Positions 43,692-53,581 of a DNA stretch of 61,465 bases are shown here, piece by piece (the stretch's first letter is position 1; the number at the start of each line of letters is the position of its first letter). Origin of the DNA: Collimonas antrihumi (GTDB lineage Bacteria > Pseudomonadota > Gammaproteobacteria > Burkholderiales > Burkholderiaceae_D); the NCBI RefSeq assembly GCF_018304965.1, contig NZ_JAGQED010000027.1:1-61465 (forward strand), given 5' to 3'. The notes beneath the pieces were generated by a model. That model was not told where the DNA came from and did no database searches. It was given only the letters and a program-made list of their open reading frames with translations. Position numbers and translations under genes: made by a program.

Positions 43692-44096
43692 ATGATTGCT
43701 TTTAACGTAATGAATTCTTACCGTATTGCTTCCGCTTTAACACTTACTGCCGTGCTGGCGGCTTGCGGCTCCAGCGTACCGCTGGCCGACACCAAGCCCG
43801 CAGCGGCCGCGCCAAATGTCCTGAATCTTGCGCCGGCGCCGGCAGCGAGTTTGATTGCCGGTAATTTTTATTGCGAATTGGGTAACCGGGTTGATGTAGC
43901 CAGCAGCGCCAATGGTGAAGTCAAATTGACATGGAAAGGACGCGCCTACACGATGACTACGGTCAGCACCACCACCGGCGCAGTACGGCTGGAAGATAAA
44001 GCCAGCGGCCTGGTGTGGATCCAGATTCCAGCCAAGTCGATGCTGCTCAATTCCAAGCAGGGGCAGCAACTGGCTAACGAATGCAAGGTGCGCTGA
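43692..44096 (+). CDS. MliC-like lysozyme-inhibitor lipoprotein (putative)
   Basis: A 134-residue lipoprotein (lipobox LAAC, Cys25). The mature part has two cysteines (NFYCELGN, LANECKV) and the beta pattern GEVKLTWKGRAYTM / GAVRLEDKASGLVWIQIPAK. It resembles the MliC fold (inhibitor of C-type lysozyme), where Y-x-C starts the domain and a Cys ends it. The assignment is by pattern only. An alternative start is MNSYRIA at 43710. The upstream region is structured. Confidence 0.65.
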   Translation: MIAFNVMNSYRIASALTLTAVLAACGSSVPLADTKPAAAAPNVLNLAPAPAASLIAGNFYCELGNRVDVASSANGEVKLTWKGRAYTMTTVSTTTGAVRLEDKASGLVWIQIPAKSMLLNSKQGQQLANECKVR

Positions 44097-44166
44097 TTCG
44101 TTGATATTGGAGAGCCGGGGTTTGTGACGACGGTGTTGTCAGCGATGCTTGTTACTTATGGGCTAT

Positions 44167-44297
44167 TCGAATAACCCTGTTACGTCTCGGCGACCCCGTC
44201 TCGGCGACCCCGTCATTCCCGCGAACGCGGGAATCTATTGTAAATCGGTAACTTGGATCCCCGCGTTCGCGGGGATGACGGAGTTTTTAGAGGTCGC
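44167..44297. repeat. Dispersed palindromic repeat, family A (copy 2)
   Basis: Matches 11977-12108 throughout. It carries an extra tandem 14-base unit (TCTCGGCGACCCCG twice). It is immediately upstream of prpD. Confidence 0.8.
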
Positions 44298-44358
44298 CTT
44301 ATTAGATTGGTGTAACAGATGCATTTCTGGCTTCAATTTTCATCTGACAAGGAAAACA

Positions 44359-45810
44359 ATGTCCGCCCACATCTCGAACGTCCGTCCAAAATACGACAAG
44401 GTGCTGGTCGATATCGTCGACTACGTGACCAGTTACAAGATCACATCCAAGGTCGCTTATGACACCGCACGCAACTGTCTGATCGATACCTTGGGTTGTG
44501 GCCTGGAAGCGTTGGAGTACCCGGCTTGTAAAAAACTGATGGGGCCGATTGTGCCTGGCACCGTGGTGCCTTGCGGCGCCAAAGTGCCGGGCACGCAATT
44601 CCAGCTCGACCCGATCCAGGCTGCGTTCAACATCGGCGCCATGATTCGCTGGCTGGATTTCAACGATACCTGGCTGGCAGCGGAATGGGGCCATCCGTCC
44701 GATAACCTGGGTGGCATCCTGGCCACCGCCGACTGGCTCTCGCGCAACGCCATCGCCGCCGGCAAGCAGCCGTTGAAGATGAAAGACGTGCTGACCGCCA
44801 TGATCAAGGCGCACGAAATCCAGGGCTGTATCGCGCTCGAAAATTCCTTCAATAAAGTCGGCCTGGATCACGTGGTGCTGGTCAAGGTAGCATCGACCGC
44901 GGTGGTGGCGGAGATGATGGGCCTGACACGCGAAGAAATCCTCAACGCGGTGTCGCTGGCATGGGTCGACGGCCAGTCGCTGCGTACCTATCGCCATGCA
45001 CCGAATACCGGATCGCGCAAATCCTGGGCCGCCGGCGACGCTACTTCGCGCGCGGTGCGCCTGGCCTTGATCGCCAAGACCGGCGAAATGGGTTATCCCT
45101 CGGTGCTGACTGCCAAGACCTGGGGTTTTTACGATGTGCTGTTCAAAGGCCAGCCGTTCAAGTTCCAGCGCAAGTATGCGTCGTATGTCATGGAAAATGT
45201 GCTGTTCAAGATTTCCTTCCCGGCCGAGTTCCACGCGCAGACTGCGGTCGAAGCCGCCATGACTTTGCATGCGGAGTTGGCCAAGGCTGACAAGCAGGTG
45301 GAGGACATCAAGCGGATCACGATCCGCACGCACGAAGCCTGCATCCGCATTATCGACAAGAAAGGTCCGCTGAACAATCCGGCCGACCGCGATCACTGCA
45401 TCCAGTACATGGTCGCGGTGCCGTTGATTTTCGGCCGCCTGACCGCCGGCGACTATGAAGACAAGGTAGCGTCAGACAAACGTATCGACGCCTTGCGCGA
45501 CAAGATCGTTTGCGTTGAAGACAAGGCATTCACCGAGGATTACCACGATCCGAAGAAGCGCTCGATAGCCAATGCCTTGACGGTTGAATTCAAGGACGGC
45601 AAGAAGCTCAAGGAAATCGTGGTCGAATATCCGATCGGCCATGCGCGCCGCCGCAAGGATGGCATCGCGCTGCTGGAAGCCAAGTTCAAGATCAACCTGG
45701 CGCGCCAGCTGTCGCTCAAGCAGCAGCAGAAAATCCTGGAGGTTTCGCTTGATCAGAAAAAACTGGAAGACATGGCAGTCAATGCGTATGTCGATTTGTA
45801 TGTGATATAA
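44359..45810 (+). CDS. prpD: 2-methylcitrate dehydratase PrpD
   Basis: A 483-residue MmgE/PrpD-family enzyme that converts 2-methylcitrate to 2-methylaconitate in propionate breakdown. Motifs are RWLDFNDTWLAAEWGHPSDN, ENSFNKVGLDHV and SWAAGDATSRAVRLA. AAGGAAAAC precedes the ATG at 44359; the open frame upstream is dispersed repeat and is not used. prpB and prpC are not in the window; prpE follows after a repeat. Confidence 0.93.
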   Translation: MSAHISNVRPKYDKVLVDIVDYVTSYKITSKVAYDTARNCLIDTLGCGLEALEYPACKKLMGPIVPGTVVPCGAKVPGTQFQLDPIQAAFNIGAMIRWLDFNDTWLAAEWGHPSDNLGGILATADWLSRNAIAAGKQPLKMKDVLTAMIKAHEIQGCIALENSFNKVGLDHVVLVKVASTAVVAEMMGLTREEILNAVSLAWVDGQSLRTYRHAPNTGSRKSWAAGDATSRAVRLALIAKTGEMGYPSVLTAKTWGFYDVLFKGQPFKFQRKYASYVMENVLFKISFPAEFHAQTAVEAAMTLHAELAKADKQVEDIKRITIRTHEACIRIIDKKGPLNNPADRDHCIQYMVAVPLIFGRLTAGDYEDKVASDKRIDALRDKIVCVEDKAFTEDYHDPKKRSIANALTVEFKDGKKLKEIVVEYPIGHARRRKDGIALLEAKFKINLARQLSLKQQQKILEVSLDQKKLEDMAVNAYVDLYVI

Positions 45811-45834
45811 AGTTCACGCGTATCCTTATAAAAA

Positions 45835-45865
45835 TACGTGGGCAAAAAAACTTGCCCACCCTACG
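45835..45865. repeat. Dispersed repeat, family B, copy 5
   Basis: TACGTGGGCAAAAAAACTTG followed by CCCACCCTACG, between prpD and prpE. Confidence 0.6.
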
Positions 45866-45892
45866 ATTTCTTTCAAGAAGCGAGGAGACAGC

Positions 45893-47785
45893 ATGAGTTT
45901 TACCACCTTTTACCAACGCTCGATCACCGATCCATCGACATTCTGGATCGAGCAAGCCAGGCGGATCGACTGGCATCATCCCTTCTCGCGGGTACTCGAC
46001 GATAGCCGGCCTCCGTTCGCCAAATGGTTTGTCGATGGCACCACCAACCTGTGCCACAACGCAGTCGATCGCTGGGTGGCAACGCGTGGCGACCAGCCTG
46101 CCCTGATTGCGATCTCGACCGAGACGAATACGGAAAAAACCTATTCCTTTCGCGAGCTGCAGGCAGAAGTCAATCGCACCGCCGCCATCATGCAAGCGCT
46201 GGGCGTGGGTCGCGGCGATCGAGTCCTGATCTACATGCCGATGATTGCCGAGGCGACGTTTGCCATGCTGGCTTGCGCCCGCATCGGCGCCATCCATTCA
46301 GTGGTATTCGGCGGCTTTGCCTCGAACAGCCTGGCGAGCCGGATTGACGATGCGACACCGAAATTGATCGTCTCCGCCGACGCCGGTTCGCGCGGCGGCA
46401 AAGTGATTGCTTACAAGGGTTTGCTGGACGATGCGATCAAGCTGGCGCAACACAAGCCGGCGCACGTGTTGCTGGTCGATCGCGGCCTGGCGCCGATGGC
46501 AGTGGTGGCGGGGCGGGATGTCGATTATGCCGGACAACGCCAACGTCATATCGACGCCAAGGTGCCGGTAACCTGGATGGAATCGAACGAGGCTTCCTAT
46601 ATCCTGTACACCTCCGGCACCACTGGCAAGCCCAAGGGTGTGCAGCGCGATGTCGGCGGTTACGCGGTGGCGCTGGCCACCTCCATGGATACCATTTTTT
46701 GCAGCAAGCCCGGCGGGACTTTTTTCTGCACCTCGGATATCGGCTGGGTGGTCGGCCATTCCTACATCGTGTACGGGCCTTTGATCGCGGGCATGGCGAC
46801 GATACTGTATGAAGGTTTACCGATCCGTCCCGACGGCGGCATCTGGTGGAGCATCGTCGAGAAATACAAGGTGACGCGCATGTTCTCGGCGCCGACCGCG
46901 ATCCGGGTGCTGAAAAAGCAGCCGCCGGAGCTGATGCAGAAATATGATCTGTCGTCCCTGCAGGCGTTATACCTGGCCGGAGAGCCGCTGGACGAAACGA
47001 CTTCCAGCTGGATTTCCACCGCGCTTGGGGTACCCGTCATCGACAACTATTGGCAAACAGAATCCGGCTGGCCGATCATGACGATCGCCAAGAACATCGA
47101 AAACAAACCGAGCAAATTGGGCAGCCCCGGTGTGCCGATGTATGGCTACAAAGTACAGCTGTTGAACGAGACGAGCGGCGAGTTATGCGGCGCCAATGAA
47201 AAAGGCGTGGTGGTCATTGAATGGCCATTGCCGCCGGGTTGCATGCAAACCATCTATGGCGACGACCAGCGTTGCATCGATACCTATTGGGCTACGCACT
47301 TGCCCGACTCCAAACGCCCGGTCTATTCGACTTTCGACTGGGGAATCCGCGATGACGATGGTTACTATTTCATTCTCGGACGCACCGACGACGTCATCAA
47401 TGTCGCCGGTCATCGGCTTGGCACGCGCGAAATAGAAGAAAGTATTTCCAGCCACCCGAATGTGTCGGAGGTGGCCGTGGTCGGCATCGAAGACAAGCTG
47501 AAAGGGCAGGTGGCCGTGGCCTTTGTGATTCCCAAGGTGGCAGACAATACGGTACAAGGGCGGGCCGCGCTGGAAGCGGAAATCATGCGCGTGGTCGACA
47601 AGCAGATCGGCAGCCTCGGACGGCCGGCGCGGGTGTATGTGGTTGGCCTGTTGCCGAAAACCCGTTCCGGCAAACTGCTGCGCCGTTCCATCCAGGCGAT
47701 CTGCGAGGGACGCGATCCGGGAGATTTGACGACCATTGAAGATCCGTCTTCCTTGCAGCAGATCAAGGAAGCCTTGCTAACTTGA
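45893..47785 (+). CDS. prpE: Propionyl-CoA synthetase PrpE
   Basis: A 630-residue adenylate-forming ligase that activates propionate. Motifs are ILYTSGTTGKPKGVQRDVGG (P-loop), YWQTESGWPI, the DDVINVAGHRLGTREIEE hinge and the catalytic Lys in KTRSGKLLRR. GAAGCGAGGAGA precedes the ATG. It follows prpD. Confidence 0.95.
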   Translation: MSFTTFYQRSITDPSTFWIEQARRIDWHHPFSRVLDDSRPPFAKWFVDGTTNLCHNAVDRWVATRGDQPALIAISTETNTEKTYSFRELQAEVNRTAAIMQALGVGRGDRVLIYMPMIAEATFAMLACARIGAIHSVVFGGFASNSLASRIDDATPKLIVSADAGSRGGKVIAYKGLLDDAIKLAQHKPAHVLLVDRGLAPMAVVAGRDVDYAGQRQRHIDAKVPVTWMESNEASYILYTSGTTGKPKGVQRDVGGYAVALATSMDTIFCSKPGGTFFCTSDIGWVVGHSYIVYGPLIAGMATILYEGLPIRPDGGIWWSIVEKYKVTRMFSAPTAIRVLKKQPPELMQKYDLSSLQALYLAGEPLDETTSSWISTALGVPVIDNYWQTESGWPIMTIAKNIENKPSKLGSPGVPMYGYKVQLLNETSGELCGANEKGVVVIEWPLPPGCMQTIYGDDQRCIDTYWATHLPDSKRPVYSTFDWGIRDDDGYYFILGRTDDVINVAGHRLGTREIEESISSHPNVSEVAVVGIEDKLKGQVAVAFVIPKVADNTVQGRAALEAEIMRVVDKQIGSLGRPARVYVVGLLPKTRSGKLLRRSIQAICEGRDPGDLTTIEDPSSLQQIKEALLT

Positions 47786-47876
47786 TATTTGATGTTGTCT
47801 ATTTGACGGTTGCCGTCAGGCACGGGCGATAGCACGGTATGATTGTGCATTCGCCCATGTAACCTGACATATTGCC

Positions 47877-48368
47877 ATGACTCACATCATTCGCCCGGCA
47901 ACCATCGCCGATGCAGCCGCCATTTGCGACATCTACAATCCTTATATCCTCGATACCGTCATCAGTTTTGAAACCGAGCCGGTGACACCCGAGCAAATGA
48001 GTCATCGCATCCTCGATATAACGTCCCAGTTCCCTTGGCTGGTATGCGTCGAGGATGGAAAGATCCTCGGCTATGCCTATGCCACCAAATGGCGTGCGCG
48101 CGCGGCTTACCAGCATGCAGTCGAGAGTTCGGTATATTTGTCGCCCGCAGCGGCCGGCAAGGGATTCGGCAGTGCGCTGTATCGCGCCTTGATCGCCGAA
48201 TTAAAGAAACTGCCGGTGCATGTGGTGATCGGCGGTATCGCCTTGCCAAATGCTGCCAGCGTCGCGTTGCACGAAAAAATGGGCTATGAAAAAGTGGCGC
48301 ACTTCGCGCAGGTCGGTAAAAAATTCGAACGCTGGATCGATGTCGGCTATTGGCAACGGGTGCTGTGA
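47877..48368 (+). CDS. GNAT N-acetyltransferase, phosphinothricin acetyltransferase-like
   Basis: A 163-residue acetyltransferase of the Pat/YncA (MnaT) type. Typical segments are RPATIADAAAICDIYNPYI, YAYATKWRARAAYQHAVESS and VYLSPAAAGKGFGSALYRAL (acetyl-CoA site). Natural substrates of this family include methionine sulfoximine/sulfone. It overlaps the next gene by one base. Confidence 0.88.
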   Translation: MTHIIRPATIADAAAICDIYNPYILDTVISFETEPVTPEQMSHRILDITSQFPWLVCVEDGKILGYAYATKWRARAAYQHAVESSVYLSPAAAGKGFGSALYRALIAELKKLPVHVVIGGIALPNAASVALHEKMGYEKVAHFAQVGKKFERWIDVGYWQRVL

Positions 48369-49270
48369 TGGCGCAGTTGTCGCCGTTGCCAGCGCCGTTA
48401 CCGGTTGTCGATGGCGTTGCACCAAGCTATCTGTGGCTGCCGGTCGGCGAATGGCCGAATTTGCTGGCGTTTCTGATACAGCGTTTTCCCGCCATTGATA
48501 GCGCTACCTGGGTAGCACGCATGGCGCGCGGCGAGGTGGTCGACGGCAATGGCGCGCGGTTGATGCCGGATAGTCCTTATCGACGCGGCATGTGCATTTT
48601 CTATTATCGCGAACCGCCGGCCGAGACGCCGATTCCGTTTGAAGAAACCATCTTGTACCAGGATGAGCGGATACTGGTGGCAGACAAGCCGCATTTCCTG
48701 CCGGTGATCCCGAGCGGGCGTTTTCTGCATGAGACTTTGCTGGTGCGTCTTAAGAAGAAAACCGGCCTGGCCGATTTGACGCCAATACACCGCCTGGACA
48801 GGGAAACTGCCGGCGTAGTGATTTTTTCCCACGACATCGGCAGCCGCGGCGCTTATCAGTCGCTGTTCCAGCAACGCCTGGTCGACAAGATTTATGAAGC
48901 GTTGGCGCCGACTGCACCGGATCTGGTTTTGCCAATGGTGTATCGCAGCCGCATGGTGGACGGAACGCCGTTTTTCCGCATGCAGGAAGTGGCAGGCGAG
49001 CCGAATTCGGAGACGCGCATCGAGCTGATCGAGCAGCGCGAGACATGCAGCTTGTACCGCCTGCGCCCGCTGACCGGCAAGAAACATCAACTGCGCGTAC
49101 ATTTGGCAGCATTGGGGATACCGATTATCAACGATGTCTTTTATCCCGATGTGTATCCCTGCAAAGGCGACGATCTGTCGGCGCCCTTGAAGTTGTTGGC
49201 GCGGGAAATTGCTTTCGTTGATCCGCTGGATGGGCAGCCGCGGCGCTTCACAAGCCAGCGCGCACTGTAA
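48368..49270 (+). CDS. Pseudouridine synthase, RluA family
   Basis: A 300-residue RNA-modifying enzyme. The catalytic motif is PIHRLDRETAGVVIF with the conserved Asp; IYEALAP and LRPLTGKKHQLRVHL follow as in RluA/RluD-like enzymes. No S4 domain is seen. The start at 48368 overlaps the preceding stop (TGATG). The exact rRNA or tRNA target cannot be told. Confidence 0.88.
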   Translation: MAQLSPLPAPLPVVDGVAPSYLWLPVGEWPNLLAFLIQRFPAIDSATWVARMARGEVVDGNGARLMPDSPYRRGMCIFYYREPPAETPIPFEETILYQDERILVADKPHFLPVIPSGRFLHETLLVRLKKKTGLADLTPIHRLDRETAGVVIFSHDIGSRGAYQSLFQQRLVDKIYEALAPTAPDLVLPMVYRSRMVDGTPFFRMQEVAGEPNSETRIELIEQRETCSLYRLRPLTGKKHQLRVHLAALGIPIINDVFYPDVYPCKGDDLSAPLKLLAREIAFVDPLDGQPRRFTSQRAL

Positions 49271-49353
49271 GAAAATTGAAGTAAATAAATTAATTAAGTA
49301 AATTAAAGACTGTTGGAGCAGATGATAAATATCAGGAATGTCAGGAGATTGCA

Positions 49354-49611
49354 ATGAGATCAACCCGAGCCACAGCGGCGGTAGAACGTCTCAATGCCCG
49401 AAGCACCGATGTCCGTTACTCGATGGTGAGGACCGCAGAGGAATTGTTTTACCTGACGCAGAACGCCGGTTTCGATGCGCCGATCCGCTTGAGCGAGGCA
49501 TTGGAGCTGGATGATTTTGTCAGGTTCGTCAATGCCTATGGCCCGCAAAAGCCGAAGCGCGTCAGCAAGCTCGACGTTGCGTTTGAAAAGCAGTTGCAGA
49601 AGAAAGAGTAG
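49354..49611 (+). CDS. Conserved hypothetical protein, 85 residues
   Basis: An 85-residue hydrophilic helical protein with a strong ribosome-binding site (AGGAGATTGC before ATG). It ends VSKLDVAFEKQLQKKE. No domain is recognised. The hydrolase gene follows after six bases, so the two are co-transcribed. Confidence 0.65.
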   Translation: MRSTRATAAVERLNARSTDVRYSMVRTAEELFYLTQNAGFDAPIRLSEALELDDFVRFVNAYGPQKPKRVSKLDVAFEKQLQKKE

Positions 49612-49617
49612 CGCGCA

Positions 49618-50256
49618 ATGGACGGTCGCCGGCCCGATAGTGCAACCGTACACGCCATCCTGGTGCATGGCATGGGACGCACGCCGGTATCGATGCTGTT
49701 GCTCGCCAAACGCCTGCGCGCGGCAGGGATCACCACGCATCTGTTCGCTTATTCGGCCGCGTTTGAACGCTGGTTACCGTGCGTCGAACGTCTGCGTAAA
49801 TTCATCACGTCCCGGGTCGGCGACCAACGTTTCATCATCATTGGCCATTCGCTTGGCTGCGTGCTGACCCGCGCTGTATTGCCACACCTGGCGCGGGCGC
49901 CGGAGCTTGGCGTGTTCCTGGCGCCGCCGACCATGGCCTCCAGCTACGCGATCAAACTGGCGCAGTGGCGCTTGTTCCGATTACTGACCGGCGAAATGGG
50001 GCAGTTGCTGGCGCGCCAGGATTTCATGGATAGCTTGCCGGTTCCGGATATTCCGTTGCGCGTATATGCCGGCATCAAAGGTCCGCGCGGGCGCTGGATG
50101 CCTTTCGGCGATGAACCGAACGACGGCATCCTGTCGGTAACAGAAGTGCAGCTAGGCGCCGTGCCGGTGCAGCTGCTGCCGACTATCCATACCGTCATCA
50201 TGAATTCGCGTCAGGTGGCCAGCGAAATCGTGGCCGCCGTGAAGTCACAAGCATAG
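49618..50256 (+). CDS. Alpha/beta hydrolase, lipase-like
   Basis: A 212-residue alpha/beta hydrolase. The oxyanion region is AILVHGMGRTPVSML and the nucleophile elbow is IIIGHSLGCVLTRA (Ser in GHSLG). The C-terminal His is probably in LLPTIHTVIMN. The substrate is unknown. No signal peptide, so it should be cytoplasmic. Confidence 0.82.
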   Translation: MDGRRPDSATVHAILVHGMGRTPVSMLLLAKRLRAAGITTHLFAYSAAFERWLPCVERLRKFITSRVGDQRFIIIGHSLGCVLTRAVLPHLARAPELGVFLAPPTMASSYAIKLAQWRLFRLLTGEMGQLLARQDFMDSLPVPDIPLRVYAGIKGPRGRWMPFGDEPNDGILSVTEVQLGAVPVQLLPTIHTVIMNSRQVASEIVAAVKSQA

Positions 50257-50299
50257 CCATACATAAGTCATACGTAGTCATAACCATAGTCATAACCGC

Positions 50300-51607
50300 T
50301 CAGCGGCTCAACACCGGACTTGCAGGTATCAGGTCGCCCCCGGCGTGATGGCCTTTGATACGCAGCACCATTACCGCAGCCACGATACAAGCCGCACCCA
50401 TCAGCATCGACGACAGAGTATAGCTGCCCAGGCTGTTACGCAGCGAGCCGGCCAGCATGGTGGCGCTGGCGGCGCCCAGTTGATGGCCGGCGACGATCCA
50501 GCCAAACACGATGGGCGCAGCCAGGCGGCCGAATACATCGTTAGCCAAGCGCACGGTGGGCGGTACCGTGGCGATCCAGTCCAAGCCATAAAACAGGGCA
50601 AATACCGGCAACCCGAAATAGCTGAGGCCGAATGCATGCGGCAGGAAAATCAAGGCCACGCCGCGCAAACCGTAATACCAGAACAGCAGCACACGCGGGC
50701 TGTAACGATCCGAAAGCCAGCCGGACATGGTGGTGCCGACCAGATCCAGCATGCCCATGGCAGCCAGGATGCTGGCGCCGCCGACCGCTGTAATGCCATA
50801 GTCGCCGCACATGGCGATGAAATGCGAACCGATGTAGCCGTTGGTGCTCATGCCGCAAATGAAGAAGCTGAAAAACAGCAGCCAGAAATCGCGGATCTTG
50901 ACCGCTTTGCCCAAGGCCTGGAACGCGATCGTCATTGGATTTTTAGATTTGCCGGTTGCGTCAGGCGGCAGTTCTTCAAACTGGCCGTAGCGTTTCATGC
51001 CGATATCTTGCGGCCGTTCCGGCAGGAAGATCGCCACCAGCGGGATTGCCAAAGCCGCCACGCTGGCCACCAGCATGGCGACCGAGCGCCAGCCGTGATG
51101 TTCTACCATGTAGGCCATCAACGGCAAGAACACCATCTGGCCGGTGGCCGAGCTGGCGGTCAGCAAGCCCATCGCCAGGCCGCGGCGGGTTTCGAACCAG
51201 CGGCTGACGATAGTCGCCGCCAGTGTGTTGGCGGCGACGCCGCTACCGGCTCCCACCAGGATGCCCCAGGCCAGCACCATATGCCACGGCATGGTCATGA
51301 AGGTACTGATGAAAGTACCGGCCGCCAGCAACACCAGCGCTCCTAGCACGATCGGGCGGATACCGTAACGTTGCATGGCGGCCGCCGAAAAAGGTCCGAT
51401 CAGGCCGTACAGCGCGATATTGACGGAGATGACGAAGGAGATGGTAGTGACGCTCCAGCCGAATTCATGTTCCAGCGGCAGGATCATCACCGATGGCGTG
51501 GCGCGGATGCCGGCAGCGGCCAGCAGCACCAGGAAAGTGATGCCGACGATGATCCACACGTAACTGAAACGTGTGCGCGACATGATGGCTTGTATGGTCC
51601 GGTTCAT
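50300..51607 (-). CDS. MFS transporter
   Basis: A 435-residue protein with twelve predicted transmembrane segments. Typical MFS motifs are the loop after segment 2 (AMQRYGIRPIVLGALVLL) and WFETRRGLAMGLLTASSATG, like OFA and monocarboxylate carriers. The ATG at 51607 overlaps the marR stop as ATGA, so the repressor and transporter are translated together. The substrate is unknown; efflux or organic-acid uptake are both possible. Confidence 0.88.
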   Translation of the reverse strand: MNRTIQAIMSRTRFSYVWIIVGITFLVLLAAAGIRATPSVMILPLEHEFGWSVTTISFVISVNIALYGLIGPFSAAAMQRYGIRPIVLGALVLLAAGTFISTFMTMPWHMVLAWGILVGAGSGVAANTLAATIVSRWFETRRGLAMGLLTASSATGQMVFLPLMAYMVEHHGWRSVAMLVASVAALAIPLVAIFLPERPQDIGMKRYGQFEELPPDATGKSKNPMTIAFQALGKAVKIRDFWLLFFSFFICGMSTNGYIGSHFIAMCGDYGITAVGGASILAAMGMLDLVGTTMSGWLSDRYSPRVLLFWYYGLRGVALIFLPHAFGLSYFGLPVFALFYGLDWIATVPPTVRLANDVFGRLAAPIVFGWIVAGHQLGAASATMLAGSLRNSLGSYTLSSMLMGAACIVAAVMVLRIKGHHAGGDLIPASPVLSR

Positions 51608-52056
51608 AAAATGGCGTTTTCGTTTTGTTCAAACTTTGCGTTTGCGTCATCGACCAGGCTCATCAAGGCTTGATGGGTCTGGTCGCCCAATATCGTATTG
51701 ATTACGTCTTGTGCTTTGCGCCAGTTAGGCATGGATTGCTGCCACTTGCGTTGTCCGTCCGCGCTCAGGATGACGCCGAATGAGCGCTTGTCGGTCAGCA
51801 TTTCCAGCGGCAGGTCGACCGTCTCTATCCAGCCCGCGCTAATCAAAGGCTTGAGTGTGCGGCTCATTGTGCTACGGTCCATGCCCATGTTGTTTGCCAG
51901 CGGAATCACGCCGATAGGGCCGTATCTGCCGATCCGGGCCAGCAAGGAATACTGGCTGATGGTGAGCTCGTCAGCGGCAAGATAGTGGTCGTAGATGTTG
52001 GTCATCTTGCGGGTCAGCTGCCGCAGCGTCGAGCAGCTGCATTGACTTTCCATCAT
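51604..52056 (-). CDS. MarR-family transcriptional regulator
   Basis: A 150-residue winged-helix repressor. The recognition region is IPLANNMGMDRSTMSRTLKPL and the wing is PLEMLTDKRSFGVILSADG. Three Cys near the N-terminus (ESQCSCSTLR) might allow redox sensing, which is speculation. A 24-bp palindrome and a promoter lie directly upstream, so it should control itself and the MFS gene. Confidence 0.9.
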   Translation of the reverse strand: MMESQCSCSTLRQLTRKMTNIYDHYLAADELTISQYSLLARIGRYGPIGVIPLANNMGMDRSTMSRTLKPLISAGWIETVDLPLEMLTDKRSFGVILSADGQRKWQQSMPNWRKAQDVINTILGDQTHQALMSLVDDANAKFEQNENAIL

Positions 52057-52083
52057 GTAGCATCCTCTTCATATATAAATTAA

Positions 52084-52107
52084 TGCATATACATCCATGT
52101 ATATGCA
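52084..52107. promoter_or_regulatory. MarR operator, perfect 24-bp palindrome
   Basis: TGCATATACAT-CC-ATGTATATGCA, two perfect 11-base arms. It lies between the -10 box and the marR start, where repressor binding would block transcription. Confidence 0.8.
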
Positions 52108-52108
52108 T

Positions 52109-52136
52109 ACTATAGCTGACATTCAGGTGATGTCAA
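52109..52136 (-). promoter_or_regulatory. Promoter of the marR-MFS operon
   Basis: On the minus strand TTGACA (52136-52131) and TATAGT (52114-52109) are separated by 16 bases. The palindrome follows directly. Confidence 0.7.
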
Positions 52137-52186
52137 CCTGCTTGTTGTAATTTGATCTCAGGAAAGGATAGGTCGGGCGGGCGTGC

Positions 52187-53329
52187 TTATAGTTTAAAAA
52201 GACATAAGCATGGCGATGAACCGCCGCTTCTTAACAAGGTGTCGACCTGTCCACCGGGCGTCACTTTACGAATCAGGTTGTTGCCGGTGTCGGCAACATA
52301 GAGATTGTTTGCGGTATCGGCAGCAATTCCCATGGGCAGGTTGAAATTTGCGCTGCTGCCGTTACCGTCGGTGTGGCCCGCGCTCCCGGCAGAACCAGCC
52401 AAGGTGCTCACCACGCCGGTTTGGGATACATTGCGAATCAGCTGATTATCGGTATCGCTGACGCGGATATTGCCGGCACTATCGATGACAATGCCATTCG
52501 GTTGATTGAAGCGGGCGCGCTGGCCGCCGCCATTTTCGCTGCCAACGACGCCTGCGGTGCCTGCCAGGGTACTGACATCGCCACTTTGGCTGAGCTTGCG
52601 AATGGTATTGTTGTTGCTATCGGCGATGTACAGATTTAGATTCGCTGTCCTGTCGATCGTTATGCCGCGCGGCGAATTGAATTGCGCGCGCGCTCCGCTG
52701 CCATCTGCGCTTCCTGGATTTCCAGCGGTGCCGGCCATGGTCGTCACCACGCCCTCAGGCGTAATCTTACGTACCGTATCGTTACCGGTATCTGTCACAT
52801 ACAGATTGCCGGCAGAGTCGCGCGTCAATCCCCACGGTTGGTTGAAGCGCGCATTTCCTGCGATGCCGTCGTCATGGCCGGCTTGTCCTGCGCTTCCCGC
52901 CAAGGTAGTTACCACGCCGGCGGCTGTCACCTTGCGGATGATGTGGTTCTGGGTATCGGCCAGATACAGGTTGCCGGCCAGGTCGATAACGATACCGCCC
53001 GGCTGGTTAAAGCGCGCCTGCTGCCCGTTGCCATCTGCGCTGCCCGCCTTGCCGGCGCTTCCGGCAAGGGTGCTGGCGACCCCGGCGGCGGAGATTTTGC
53101 GGATGGTGTTGTTTGCCGTATCGGTGACGAACAGATTGCCGCCGGTATCGACGGCGATAGCGTTGGGTTGGCTAAAGCGCACGTTATTGCCACTGCCGTC
53201 GCTACTGCCTGCCTCGGTAATCGGCGTGGTTTCATTGCAGCTTGTCGCCTGGTCTTGCCGGCAGCAAGCCGCCAACGTCAGGCCCAGCAGGCATATGGAG
53301 AGGCTGGCAGATAATTTGTTGACGCCCAT
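52187..53329 (-). CDS. NHL-repeat beta-propeller lipoprotein
   Basis: A 380-residue exported lipoprotein (lipobox LAAC, Cys22). At least six repeats of about 53 residues follow, each with the pattern GNLYVADTxNNTIRK and VTTLAGSAG. This is an NHL propeller, used for binding proteins, sugars or RNA in other systems. It stands alone, minus strand, with divergent xthA upstream. The substrate is unknown. The near-identical repeats invite copy-number change. Confidence 0.85.
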   Translation of the reverse strand: MGVNKLSASLSICLLGLTLAACCRQDQATSCNETTPITEAGSSDGSGNNVRFSQPNAIAVDTGGNLFVTDTANNTIRKISAAGVASTLAGSAGKAGSADGNGQQARFNQPGGIVIDLAGNLYLADTQNHIIRKVTAAGVVTTLAGSAGQAGHDDGIAGNARFNQPWGLTRDSAGNLYVTDTGNDTVRKITPEGVVTTMAGTAGNPGSADGSGARAQFNSPRGITIDRTANLNLYIADSNNNTIRKLSQSGDVSTLAGTAGVVGSENGGGQRARFNQPNGIVIDSAGNIRVSDTDNQLIRNVSQTGVVSTLAGSAGSAGHTDGNGSSANFNLPMGIAADTANNLYVADTGNNLIRKVTPGGQVDTLLRSGGSSPCLCLFKL

Positions 53330-53581
53330 TTGACCTCTGATAAGTCGGCGATGATGAATCGATATGAAAATAAACGATATGGGAATACTACTGGATTCCC
53401 GGGGTTTCTTGGTGGCAAAATTGCATGAGTAGAAGTGGTAGCGGCTGTTCCGATGAAGGTAACGGATCCCAATGGAGAGGAACCGCTGCCGCTTGGTGTA
53501 AAGTGCGAAGGTGAAAAGAAATCAGAAACGCCCAATCAACGTGGCGCAGCACAAATACCCAATTTAGTGAAGAAATCGAAT

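Noticed and set aside
44149-44358. N-terminal extension of prpD
   Set aside because: It is translated dispersed repeat; the normal PrpD start with a ribosome-binding site is at 44359.
52250-53250. Tandem DNA repeat array as a CRISPR-like structure
   Set aside because: The periodicity is about 159 bases and in frame; it reflects NHL propeller blades.
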